Positions 36,825 through 48,385 of a stretch of DNA of 64,000 nucleotides are shown in pieces. The stretch's first letter is position 1; each line of letters starts with the position of its first letter. This DNA is from Phoronis australis (taxonomy: Eukaryota; Phoronida; Phoronidae). The notes beneath the pieces are model-generated. The model was not told the origin of the DNA. It saw nothing but the letters and a program-made list of their open reading frames with translations, and did not search any database. Location: the NCBI GenBank assembly GCA_002633005.1, contig NMRA01000642.1:149874-213873 (forward strand), in the 5' to 3' direction. The position numbers and the translations under genes are program-made.

Positions 36825-37258
36825 AGAGGCAAGTCGTGGTTCCGTACGTGTTCACTTGTGTATGAGGCGGATATTCATATCTTGAGCGAAGCTAAACTCG
36901 AGTTGCAGACTGTAGCCTAACATTGTATTCTGTGACGAGTATCAACCAAATGAAGTGGTTTGAGTTGCTTACATTTGTAGCCAGAGACATGTGACTGAAG
37001 GAGTCAAGTATTCACTCCTTTAATTATGGGGCAAAGTATCCGAATATGCTGACAAGCTGAACATATTTTTACTTTCGCCGAGAGAATAAGAACGCACAAG
37101 GTGTCGGTGACTTGACCCGTTCCCAGTGCCGCCGCTTCCAATTCTGTAAAGAAAACTGAACGATTAATTGAGGTTACAGCCTTGGGTCACGTTCTTTCAC
37201 TAAGTTTTTGTATACATTTTGTCAGCTCGTGGAAGCAAAGAAAAGAGCTGCTCACTGA

Positions 37259-37453
37259 TCAGTACACACGCTCCATGGCAACTGCGTGTTGTGCAAACTC
37301 GTGGTCCTTAGCAAATCGATGTTTTTCATATGCTGTGTGCCTAGAACGCTTTACCAGTGTTACTGGGTCAAATGCGCCAGGTTCATATTTTACGAACGCC
37401 TCAAATAGTTGCACTGTACGCGAAATGTCGCTGCCATATTGTCCAGCTGACAT
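37259..37453 (-). CDS. Small unidentified ORF
   Basis: 64 codons from ATG (context cacaATGTCA): MSAGQYGSDISRTVQLFEAF, then a charged stretch with RSRHTAYEKHRFAKDHEFA. The balanced composition looks more protein-like than its neighbours, but no family is recognised and no splice partner was found. It may equally be chance or a transposon piece. Confidence 0.2.
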   Translation of the reverse strand: MSAGQYGSDISRTVQLFEAFVKYEPGAFDPVTLVKRSRHTAYEKHRFAKDHEFAQHAVAMERVY

Positions 37454-38049
37454 TGTGATTTTTTAATGTAAAGCGATGTTCCCTGGTACTTGTCTTTACA
37501 TGTTACGTATTGAAATCAAAATGAAAATAAAGAAAGAGCCGAGTACAATCAACAAACAAACACGTACATGTACATTTAGATGTGCACTGCCCTTATACAG
37601 TACTGCTTGTATACATGAACATAAACCATTCAGTACATGTACATGTGCATCCGTGCATGTTTCGATCTAAGCAATAAAGCTGTCTAAGATCAGAAGTAAG
37701 GTCTGTAATGAATGTTACGTTGCTATGACAACGAGGACTTTTACGAACAAAATAACTGAACATTCCTAAGATGCCAAAAGTGCCTTGTTGAATTATTCGA
37801 TAGAATCAAACCATTCTATTGCTTCTGAATGACGTAAAGATTCTAGACCATGACATGAGTTCAACTAACGTGTTAACAGGTGGAGCCACTGAGCTACATG
37901 CTGAATACAGCTTGAATAGGAACATTGGGGCTTTCAACATTCGGTAGTTGATTCTTGAGTTCAGTTCATTGGTGTCTCTTTGTCACGTGTTTTATGCGCT
38001 TTGATGGAAAATTGCTTCATTGTGAAGTGTTGTGGAGCATGTCTCATAC

Positions 38050-38082
38050 CTGATGATGATATAAGGTATTAGATCGAAACGT
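38050..38082 (+). other. CTGATGA...CGAAACG motif
   Basis: ctgatga at 38050-38056 and cgaaacg at 38075-38081 are spaced as in the hammerhead-ribozyme core (CUGAUGA - stem II - GAAA), which occurs in terminal repeats of Penelope-like retroelements. The intervening 18 bases do not form a convincing stem II, so this is at best a decayed copy. Confidence 0.2.
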
Positions 38083-38406
38083 TGATCATGAACATGGTTA
38101 TCATTTCCACAGTCAGCGTCCAATTAGGCTTATATATACATACACTTAATTCAAGGAGAGCACATGTAACTGAGTAGAGGCGTAACCGCAGTTTTAGTTC
38201 TTCGTGACTTGATCCGTCACTCACCAATTAACTCACATTGTCAACAAGTCGACACATTCCAGTCTACAAGTCAGAATTTTTTTGTCCAAACAACCCCAGG
38301 TCTACCTTTTTTTAAAGAGACATAAATTCCATTTTGGTATTTTACTGGTTATTGTTTTTCAACATAAACTTAAAGGCATTTCTGACCTCTGAGTTTTACA
38401 AAATAA

Positions 38407-39624
38407 TTTATTGAAAGAGAAGCATTGGCGATAATCTTTGCTATGAAACGGTTCTATCCGTATTTGTATGGTCGGAAATTTACACTGATTACTGACAACA
38501 AACCACTTGTTGCAATTTTTGGTCCAAAAACCGACTTACCTATTTTAGCAGCAGAAAGAATGCAAAGATGGGCAATGTATTTGTCTGGATTCAACTACGA
38601 TATCAAATTTCGTAATAGCAAATCCAACGCCAACGCGGACTGTTTATCTAGATTACCAGCTGAAGAATGTCAACAAGCTGAAAATGAATATGAGCCAACT
38701 TATGCTCAGGTATTCCATGTTGATATTTTGCCTGTGGAAAATAACCTTATAAAACGNNNNNNNNNNNNNNNNNNNNNNNNNNNNNNNNNNNNNNNNNNNN
38801 NNNNNNNNNNNNNNNNNNNNNNNNNNNNNNNNNNNNNNNNNNNNNNNNNNNNNNNNNNNNNNNNNNNNNNNNNNNNNNNNNNNNNNNNNNNNNNNNNNNN
38901 NNNNNNNNNNNNNNNNNNNNNNNNNNNNNNNNNNNNNNNNNNNNNNNNNNNNNNNNNNNNNNNNNNNNNNNNNNNNNNNNNNNNNNNNNNNNNNNNNNNN
39001 NNNNNNNNNNNNNNNNNNNNNNNNNNNNNNNNNNNNNNNNNNNNNNNNNNNNNNNNNNNNNNNNNNNNNNNNNNNNNNNNNNNNNNNNNNNNNNNNNNNN
39101 NNNNNNNNNNNNNNNNNNNNNNNNNNNNNNNNNNNNNNNNNNNNNNNNNNNNNNNNNNNNNNNNNNNNNNNNNNNNNNNNNNNNNNNNNNNNNNNNNNNN
39201 NNNNNNNNNNNNNNNNNNNNNNNNNNNNNNNNNNNNNNNNNNNNNNNNNNNNNNNNNNNNNNNNNNNNNNNNNNNNNNNNNNNNNNNNNNNNNNNNNNNN
39301 NNNNNNNNNNNNNNNNNNNNNNNNNNNNNNNNNNNNNNNNNNNNNNNNNNNNNNNNNNNNNNNNNNNNNNNNNNNNNNNNNNNNNNNNNNNNNNNNNNNN
39401 NNNNNNNNNNNNNNNNNNNNNNNNNNNNNNNNNNNNNNNNNNNNNNNNNNNNNNNNNNNNNNNNNNNNNNNNNNNNNNNNNNNNNNNNNNNNNNNNNNNN
39501 NNNNNNNNNNNNNNNNNNNNNNNAGAGAGTTGTTGAATCAGATGTTACTGAGGAACCTAATGTTGAATTAAGAAGATCAACAAGGAATAGAAAACAACCT
39601 GTTAGATTTGGATATGATGACTAA
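38407..39624 (+). mobile_element. Ty3/gypsy pol remnant (RNase H to integrase tail)
   Basis: LTR-retrotransposon pol fragment. Before the gap: IEREALAIIFAMKRFYPYLY, TLITDNKPLVAIFG (RNase H catalytic Asp in TDNKPL), RWAMYLSGFNYDI and NANADCLSRLP, all hallmarks of Ty3/gypsy RNase H. After a 767-base gap the same frame resumes and ends RRSTRNRKQPVRFGYDD then TAA, a typical integrase C-terminus. An in-frame stop at 38404-38406 and the lack of any reverse transcriptase upstream show 5' truncation. A purine-rich tract, tgagggagag (39701-39710), precedes the LTR. Sits in intron 1 of the ankyrin gene, same strand. Confidence 0.9.
38757..39523. other. Assembly gap (767 N)
   Basis: Run of N inside the gypsy element; the true length is uncertain. 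It would hold the rest of RNase H and integrase. Confidence 1.
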
Positions 39625-39710
39625 TATGTTAGTGTGCATGTAATTGATATAGTGAACTTGATTAGTTTATTTTCTTAACAAGAGCCTACTTTATATTTAG
39701 TGAGGGAGAG

Positions 39711-39975
39711 TGTTGTTTACTTAGTCACACAATAACAGGATGTTTGTAGGTTGTTGTTGTTTATGAGTTCAGTAGTTTAATTGGTATTATGTCATGAGAT
39801 TCCTAGTACAGGAAGTGTGTCATAGGTAACGCATCATATGTTGTTATGTAGTTGTGTGTATATATATTGTGATGATATGTAGAATAAATCAGTTCAGTGT
39901 TCAGTTCAATTCTGTTCGTTTCACTGCATAGTTAATGGAGTGTCTACTTTATTTGACAAAGTAAGATACACAACA
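39711..39975 (+). repeat. 3' LTR of the gypsy remnant
   Basis: 265 bp starting TGTTG right after the polypurine tract and ending CAACA, the matching inverted terminus. Contains an AATAAA signal near 39890. No 5' LTR copy was found in the window, so the element is one-sided. Confidence 0.75.
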
Positions 39976-41723
39976 TCAAAGAATCCCAGTCAAACGTTTT
40001 TATCACCTATAGGTTTATTGGTTGGCAGTGAAACATGCACAGCCAAGTTTTCATTTACTGAGAAGACAGTAAATATTTTACAAGAAAACAGGTGTTCTAT
40101 AACTTGATAAAATATGCAAGCCAAAAACCTAGCATAAATGGAGTCACAGTTAGAATTGGTATACATTTTTGTCCAAACTTAGACCAAAATCGTTTTCAAA
40201 ATCTTCCAATTTTATAGCACATCTACGAAACTTGGAACAATACATATTCATCTTACATGTACATGTATGTGTACGTGTATGCTATAGTCTCGATAGGGCC
40301 TATAACCGTCTGCAAAGTGTTGGTGCAACAATACGAAACTTATTCCTGGTCACGTGACACTGAATATATGGTCGTCGAAAAAATATAGACTAAGATGTCT
40401 TATAAGAGACTTTCAGCCTTTTGAAATACATGTATTAACACACCGCAAAAACACCGGCCACTAGCATCACACGTATAATAAGAGGCATTCTTTAGCATAA
40501 TCATACGTATGTAAAGTAAGTTTTTCTCCACAACGTGATCTGGAAATTTTTGCGAACAACATGCAGTTTGACCTTTTTAAGTTGTTTTTAAGTAATGTTG
40601 TGGAGTTTCCAAAAATATGCGGGGGCATACCATATCCTAATTTGCGTTCTTTCTAATGTTAATGGACGATTCGCAATAGATATAAGGCCTTGACGAAAAT
40701 GATTCTACACCTCCAAGTGATATAAGGTTTTACAAGACCATACATGTAACACCTACTGTACGAATTGTTTTGTTTAACGCTGCCTTTTCTCTTCAACGGC
40801 CAGGTTTCAAGTAACACTGCCTGCATGATTATATTTTATGTGATGTGTCTAACAATCGTGGCTTAAACCGACAACTTAATTACTCTGGGCGTGTAAGTTA
40901 ACAATGGAAATAATATGGAAGAATGTAAACAAAAATACTGCGATCGCTGTATGTAAAGAAAAGTGTTCTATTCGATAGACTAAAGTTGACCTTGAATGGA
41001 GTAACGTTAAAAGCATGTTTTCAAAAATGTACGTATACATGTGCATATAAATGAAGCGCAGACAACCTACAGGTACATGTACACCAAGCCACATCTTATT
41101 GCCTTTATATCGTCTTTTAAGACATATGGGGAATTATCGCCTAATATGTGAATCCAGTCATTCATCACGCTTGTCCTTTCAACCGACGTAATTTAATTCG
41201 CTACTGCACATTCTTGAGCTGACGCTACAAAAACCTCAATACATACACCGGAAGCGATGCGTCGACGACAAAAGGCACTCCGAGACACTACACTGTATGT
41301 CGATGAACAAATATCGACTCGAGACGATGCCCCCTACTACCCCAAAACAATGTTTAAGAAGGCAGGATACCAACTGCAGTTGGCAGCACGTTTTGGGCAA
41401 CTGAAATTAAACACAATACAGTGTCTCCGATGGGACTTGAACCCAGGTTATACGTGGGACGACCAAGCGTGTAAATCTTTGGGTCAAGAGGCAATTGCCG
41501 CCAGGCAAGCGGCTTAGAGAGGCTTTATCTGACTGTACTTGTCGGCACAACCGGAAGTCACGCTTCACACCACTACACACATACCGCGGAACAGGAGCGC
41601 TCACTGGCTTTTAGATCTCAGCGGCACCCTAGCGTCCTTGAATTTGACCTCAGCAACGCTCTCGTTTTGTTATAAATCCATTAGTACCTGGTGGAGAAAG
41701 CGGGGCCCAATTGAAATGATGGT

Positions 41724-41790
41724 AAAATGGACACAGTAGGTCAAAATGGACATAATGGTCAACGTGGACACAATGGGTCAAAAGGGAGAA
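41724..41790 (+). repeat. ~18-bp minisatellite
   Basis: Units aaaatggacacagtaggtc, aaaatggacataatggtc and aacgtggacacaatgggtc at 41724, 41743 and 41761. Confidence 0.75.
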
Positions 41791-43310
41791 GACAGACACA
41801 AGTTTTCCTCGTTTTTAAAGTTGGTATAATGTTGTGCTATTATGAAGCTTCAATATGAAAACGAGTCAAAATTTGCGAAAAGTATTTCATATTGCCACCA
41901 TAATCCACACCCAGGAACAACCCAACACTCCCTCAAATTTCATATCATCTAAGAAGATCCATAATGATAGTGAATTTACACTATTGGCTAAATCACATCA
42001 AGGTCCATATTGGGGAGTTGACTGTTACGGTCTAAAATATTTTTTCGACACTTACCAAATGCCAACCGAATCTCATGCAAAGAATTATTTAGTTATGCAA
42101 ATTAAAAAAAGGAATCATCAGACTCGGACAGTGGTTGGGAAATGTATGCATGTTTTTGTCTATTATTTTCACTCTGTTTAGATATGACTGGGAATAACTT
42201 GAGTCACTTTCAGAGTCAATTAGATGAAGTTGTACTTAATCATTGAGAAATTGTATGGTTCATCATAAAACAGGCACTCGTTACAAAATTTGTGAATTCT
42301 GTGTTTCTAACCCTCACCTACTTTAAAGAAGGTTAAAATCTAAAGTTCACACTCTGTAACGAAAAGAACTGCAAAATATGTCAGCCTAGGCAACACAGCA
42401 AATTATTCAATATCTAAACAAACCAAAAGTTTGGATATTGAATTGGTTCTGCTAACAAAATGTAGTGTAGTGTATGTCTGACAAAAACAAAACAATGGAC
42501 ATTATCAAATTTGTGGACAATAAAATGCCATTCAGGACTTGGCTAGTTCTGAAAATCCTAGAAGACACGTCATGTGACAACTGATGTTGCAGAGGCAAGT
42601 TCTCTATCTCTCAAAACAACTTCAACTTGCAACAAACCCACAAGTAGAAGCAGTTCAAAACTCGAGACCATCCCATACATTTGTAGCTTAGTCAACATTT
42701 GACGTCGGTTGACTATGCGTAGTGTACGTACCTCCCTCCAAACAGTACAATTTTTACTGTTTACAAGTGGATCACTGGGCCTAACTATTTTGACCAACTG
42801 GTGAATGTATTGAAAACTAGGCAAATAGCACCAATAAAGTTTTTGAAAAAGTAGTAACTTTTCATTTTCTTTTTGTAAAAATCATTGCAATATAAGGAAG
42901 TTCTCATTATACTGTGTTAAAATATGCAATGTATCATCATCTAGAAAAACTTGATCAGCACGGTAATAACCTTTTTTATTTTAGTATGTGATACTTCTTC
43001 AGTTAAATCAAAAACTTATTAAATCAACAGCTACCTTATGAATTTTTGCATGGTAGAAGTGGGTTGTGACCACAAGTTGTAGTGTACCTACCCTTTTATA
43101 CAACTGCGATGCATTAGGCCATAATATTTTATTCGGTGGTTCTTGTGCAAAATATTTTAGATTACAAACCTGGAATGATGGTACTCTAAAACAACTCAGC
43201 TTTTAAAGTTATATGACAACTTCATTTTTCACCAAAAGTGGCCACCGAAGATGGACCTTGATTGTGATTTGGCCGTAGGCGATTTAAAATCTATTTGTTA
43301 TTATTTTCAG

Positions 43311-43400
43311 ATTAGAGCAGCTGCAGAAACAGGCGACTGTTCAACAGTTGTGGAGTATGTAAACCGTGGTTGGGATGTGAACCAAGAACTGTTTTTGTTG
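43311..43400 (+). CDS. Ankyrin-repeat gene, exon 2
   Basis: 90 bp between acceptor ttattattttcag and donor gtaagt, phase 0 on both sides. Reads IRAAAETGDCSTVVEYVNRG and then WDVNQELFLL. This is the AAxxGDxxxVxxxVxxGxDVN core of an ankyrin repeat lacking its TPLH turn, as expected for an N-terminal capping repeat. Ankyrin repeats mediate protein-protein binding. Continues to 51682. Confidence 0.8.
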
Positions 43401-44989
43401 GTAAGTATTTACACATGAATACTCGTCTGATCATTATTGCCTTGAAATGCACCTTGTAGCAAACAATTCTATGCAACCGCTATCTTAAAAGTTTAATTAC
43501 GATGACATTGCCGCCCTCAGTGATTTTACGTTAAATATATCAGCACTGCAAACTGTTAACCAAAGCAACATGTGAACAGCGTGGTAAACAATACAAAGCA
43601 GTAATAACAAAATATTCACATTTAACTACGGAAGTTATGATTATAACAGACAACTTTCTTACTTTAAGTTAACAGAACGCGTAATGTTGGTGAGAAAAAC
43701 ACAATGAAATTATGACGTGGTCCTACGAACCACAAACTGGCAACTTCAGCGAGTAGAACTTTATAGACGACATTCTGCAAGTCATGAGAATCAGTTATTC
43801 AAAAGGTAAATTTACCAATCTGGCATGGAATACTATTAATGGTATCTGTTACATCGTCGACTGCCTCCAAAACAAGGATCACGCAAACGATCTATGAAAG
43901 AATTAGAAACAGACCGATTTGGACAAATCCACAGGCGCACCGGAGGGACAAATTTGGAAAAATGTGTCTGATTTTTTCAGAGTTTATTAATAATCTTCAC
44001 CTAAGTCTGTTGACAGATTTCCTTTGTTATTGTACGTCGGCATATGACTATAGGAAGAATGATTTCATTCTTCCCTCAAAAGCACTGGTGAAAATTGAAC
44101 TTTTATAACGATACATTTATATCATTTTTAATTTACTGTTTTTATTGGGATTGTGTGACATACATCTATGCCTTGATTATCGTGGATTTGTGAGTGGCTC
44201 GACTGTAAGATGTTGGAGTTAAGAAAGATATGCTGGGAGTGAAACCCGAGAGTTCTCTAGCTGTCTTGCAGCTTGGAAAAACTATCCAAATTCACATTGT
44301 CTAGTTTAAAATACACGGTGTAATCTCGCAATGGGCCCAGCGATGTACTAGCGTTCTTGAACTCTATCCAGGTCGAGTGATATTCAAATTTTGTACTGCA
44401 TATATTCTTTACTTTGTCGAGAACGTGAGATGCTAACACCTAAATGAAATTTTCATTACAATGACTTTTTGTACCACTTATTGTGTTCGACCATTTCATA
44501 ACACCAGTAATGATTAATGCAACCTTGATATGATAATCTGTCCAGCACAAGCAAAGGTCCGGACCATCTCCATGTACTTGGTGGATTTTATCACCATAGT
44601 CAAAAAGGTTAAATCGTCTGTACGTACATGTACCAAATGATTTGAAACCTGCATTAACGATGCAATACAAATTCCAATAGGTGAATTAGAATTTATTTTT
44701 TTGCACACGGGCGTGTCAGCGTGGTTGAAATTACATTTCATCATTTACATGTGTACTATCATGCCTAGATCTCTATACACATGTTTTGGGGAATAATTTC
44801 ACTATCCAGGTTCACATAAATATTGTCAGTGTGCAATTGGGGCGTCTAGAAAACGTAAGATCAACACTTTATCTCAGCCTTGAACCTTTCATGTGCTTAG
44901 TACGGACTATGAGTTGAAGTTAGATGCAACTGCAGTTGGATAGAGAGGCTTAGAGGGTGTTTTCACGATCTGGATCAATTTTGACTGTA

Positions 44990-45375
44990 TCAAATAATTT
45001 ACCATTCACTAAGTCATGCATGGTTTTGCGGCTCATGTCTGTCATGATTGAAGAAGAGCAGAAATATGACACCACCCTTCGGTACCCCTACGTAAGCAAA
45101 CCTGGTTAGTGAGGGTTTTGAAGACACACCGTCTAGTCCTACTACCCGATTGGATTGTTACAGTACACGTACATGTACATGTATACAGTGAATAGTGCGT
45201 TCAGAGTGTCCGATTCGATAAGAGAAAACTTTGCTCAAGAAGAAATCTTGAGAAACCGTGTCAAACGCGGATTGATTATCTAATATTAAACCCATTTTTC
45301 ATCTTATTATCGTATCTCGTGACCATTTTCGTACAGTTGAGATACGGTACTCTTTCCACTCATAAAACCAAAGTG
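44990..45375 (-). mobile_element. Decayed LINE reverse transcriptase
   Basis: Minus-strand blocks: FGFMSGKSTVSQLY (45373-45330), LDNQSAFDTVSQDFF (about 45280-45238, motif A with Asp) and YVGVPKGGVIFLLFF (about 45095-45050). This is the order and spacing of a non-LTR reverse transcriptase core, with frameshifts between blocks. Motif C (YADD) was not found. It sits antisense inside intron 2. Confidence 0.65.
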
Positions 45376-48249
45376 AATTTGGTAATTTATTGCAATTTAT
45401 AGAAAGTGAGGTCTTCGTACGTTTTATTTGATGTCAATTTAAAAGAAAGAATTTTGAAATGTTTCAGCTCTGCAGTGATTCTCAATTCTTTTCTAATTGA
45501 TTACCATAATTTAAGTTTCAAAAAGTAGGGTAGGTGCCTGTTAGTGGAATTTTGTTTTATAAATGAGTGGTCGGCGAAGGCATATCTTTTATGCTTGTTT
45601 AATTTTTTATTTGTTATATAGACGGTGCAGTCATTTTTGTTTACACCAGTGTTTTCTAGTAAATGTATGGCAAGTGCTAGGGTCTCCTGGAAAATAGACA
45701 GGTGAACTGGACTGTTTGCAAACAAATGTGGGTATTCAGCTGTTGTTTTATTTGTGAAGGAATCAAGAAAAGGGCACTTAAACTGTGCTCGTTAATTCCC
45801 ATCTTGTGATTTAATAACAAGATATACCAGTAAGTTGATTTTGTTTCTTAGTCGCGTTTTGTTTATGAAAGAGCAATATTCATTTGCCTTGTTGAAACAT
45901 TACATGCATTTGTGTATGTAAAGGTTTCATATTGTTCTGGTGCGGTGTAAAACTTGGCTAACTCGCTTTTAATAGTTGGAAATTGTTTTAGGTTGTTAAA
46001 AATTCAACACATAGTTTGTTTCAAGTTTGATCTAAATAAGATATAAGTTTTGTTGATCTCGCGTTTGACGTTGTTGTTGAATCAAAATTTGGGTCTTCAC
46101 TTTAGTAGTTTAGGATTTCCAAAATTGTTTTTATTTACTGATAACATTTGTCCTAGACGTTGTCGCAAATAATAGTCTTCCGATTTGCTGCATTCAATGT
46201 CTAAGACCATTAATTTCCAATTTCTGTCGTGTAGAACTGGTTCATTGTTACAAGTTTTAAGGCAGCTTCGTTATCACAGTTCCCTATAGGTGACAGGACC
46301 TCCAGCTAAGTTTCACGGTCTTCTGCATACCAAATGCCCTTACTGGCATCTAAGTCACCCTTTATTATCACTAGGGTAGATCAGTAACCAAACGTCGTCT
46401 CAAATCATTCTGTAACCATGATAGATAATTATTTCTATGTCAAACGGAACGTGCAGGGCGTCTGCACGTAAAAGGAAGGCAAAAAAGATTACGAAAAATT
46501 TCAGAATGCAGTCAGTTTTGACAGAATTGAAAGAAAACCCCATCTAAAATTGAACTGTTTCAATTCAATGACAGGTTACACCTCACTTTCTTTGCCGTGA
46601 TATAGACCAACTGATACGATGACGAAGTTAATTTATCTCGTTAAAATATTGAATACGTTAGTTTTAACATCCGCCACTTGGGCAATTGTTTGTCAAAAAC
46701 ATATTCCGGAAAATATACGTACCATAAACCGCGTATCAAATGACAACTGTGCAAATATTACGCATGGAAAAAATTATAACACCGTGCAAATTTAGGTGAA
46801 ATTTCGAACAGTGTGTATAAAAGCACATTCGCTTGAAAACGTGACCAATAAGTTAATGCAAAACGCGAAACTTGTTTGCGTTCCTGTAGTGTAACGGCAA
46901 AGTCTGCTATGGTGGGGTGTAGACTTTTTCAGGATTTCCGGATAATTGATAAGAAACACTAAACAGAACGAACCTGAAGCTCTTTTATCGCGTCATTCCC
47001 CGTTAACTGTTGGGATTTTCAGCTTTTTGTGAATTAATACACTGGAGATGTGTTTAATAAATATTAAGTCAGATCACTATTTATTTCCAGTTTCAGTCGG
47101 AGTCTTAGTTCACGTGAATGAAAAAATACGTTAGGGTCACATCAGATCTGTACACCTACATGTAAACATTTACATTTGTTCGTGAGTATTGAAGGCCTCT
47201 TTAAACACAGACAAGTTTACCGGTGAAGCTCGTGTGCACGTGAAAACTGCCCGGCGACAAATCTCTGCTTTGTCAAAAGTGCGATTCCTCACCGCGTCGT
47301 TTCAAGCCACTGAACGGCATGCATGTGCAATTCTTGGAGCATAATTTGCTCGCTTGCGTTCAGTGGAATTAGTCTTCATTAGGTTATGTTCTTACCTAAG
47401 ACGTAAGTATTCCCAAATTTTAGGTCTCAACATTGAGTTCTTACGTTTGATGAAATTGTTCTTCTCCACAACAATTGAAAAGCCCTGGACGTGCATCATG
47501 CAAAGCAAATCGAATTCGTGAAGCATGACGTTTCCGTAAGGGTTTTGTACGTCTTCCGTACTATGGCACATTATTTCGCGAGTTCACAGTATTTGTCGCA
47601 AATCGGCGTTCTCTAACAGTCACGTGCTTTCAAGTAACCAAGTAGGGAACATAAGCTTGAACAAAAACATTTGTTGACAAAATTCTCACGACTATTAATC
47701 TACTGTCATCGAAGTCGCTAAAGAAGCAAAGATATATCCTGTAACTATGAGTTCGAACTTCCTCCATTTGTTTGCTCTTCGAATTTTGCGACTCGCACGA
47801 CTGAAAAATATCCTGACCAAAAACAAAACCGCTTAAGTTTTTTTTTAGCCCAATGTCATATTGTGCATTTAACGTCATTGATTTGGGCAGAAATTGTATT
47901 AATTTTGGTTCAATTTTTAGATGACATCAACAGTTACCAAACAAACGGATTGATCATCAGGAACAATTCAGATCAAGTAACACAATAAAGTCAATGTGGC
48001 TTACACTTTTTTACGTTTTCAATTATTAGTTTTTTATAGAATAACTAGCTTCAAAATAACACCCATTCTGTACGGGTTTCCATAATCGGGTAATTCGAGT
48101 TTGCTGCCTCAGCACAGAATACACTGTAGGTGCCATACAGTTATGCAGAACATTGGTAGATTCGAAACCAAGCGTGACTCCAGCATGCATGTCGCTGGGG
48201 TTACTTCGCCTTCGGAAGCCTAAAACCAAACCGGCATTTTGCTATTACA

Positions 48250-48385
48250 TGGGCGGCGCACCATAGGGGGCTGGGGAGGCTATAGCCCCACCACAATTTT
48301 CAATGTTCTGGCGCCCATGGTCTATGGGTGGGGTACCACAGGGGAACTGGGGGGGGGGGCGCTATAGCCCCCCCCCCACTTTTTT
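48250..48385. repeat. G-run/C-run hairpins around gctatagc
   Basis: Two related segments. 48267-48292 reads ggggaggctatagcccc. 48349-48377 has eleven G, then cgctatag, then ten C, a nearly perfect inverted repeat centred on ctatag. They look like paired ends of a short repeat family. Strong hairpin or quadruplex potential. Confidence 0.65.

Larger units (their letters stand above)
33818..43310 (+). other. Inferred intron 1 of the ankyrin gene
   Basis: Holds many separate features listed individually: a TA microsatellite, tandem duplications, a MITE, a Ty3/gypsy remnant with an assembly gap, and a minisatellite. The stretch 39976-43310 has no recognised element except the minisatellite at 41724-41790. 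Confidence 0.5.

Noticed and set aside
41425-41450. tRNA-like T-arm on the minus strand (GGTTCAAGTCCC, B-box match)
   Set aside because: No complementary acceptor stem, D-arm or anticodon stem can be drawn around it; at most a decayed tRNA-derived repeat.
39976-43310. Possible coding frames (e.g. 41257-41517, 41855-42181)
   Set aside because: No family resemblance, no splice partners and no agreement with the ankyrin frame.
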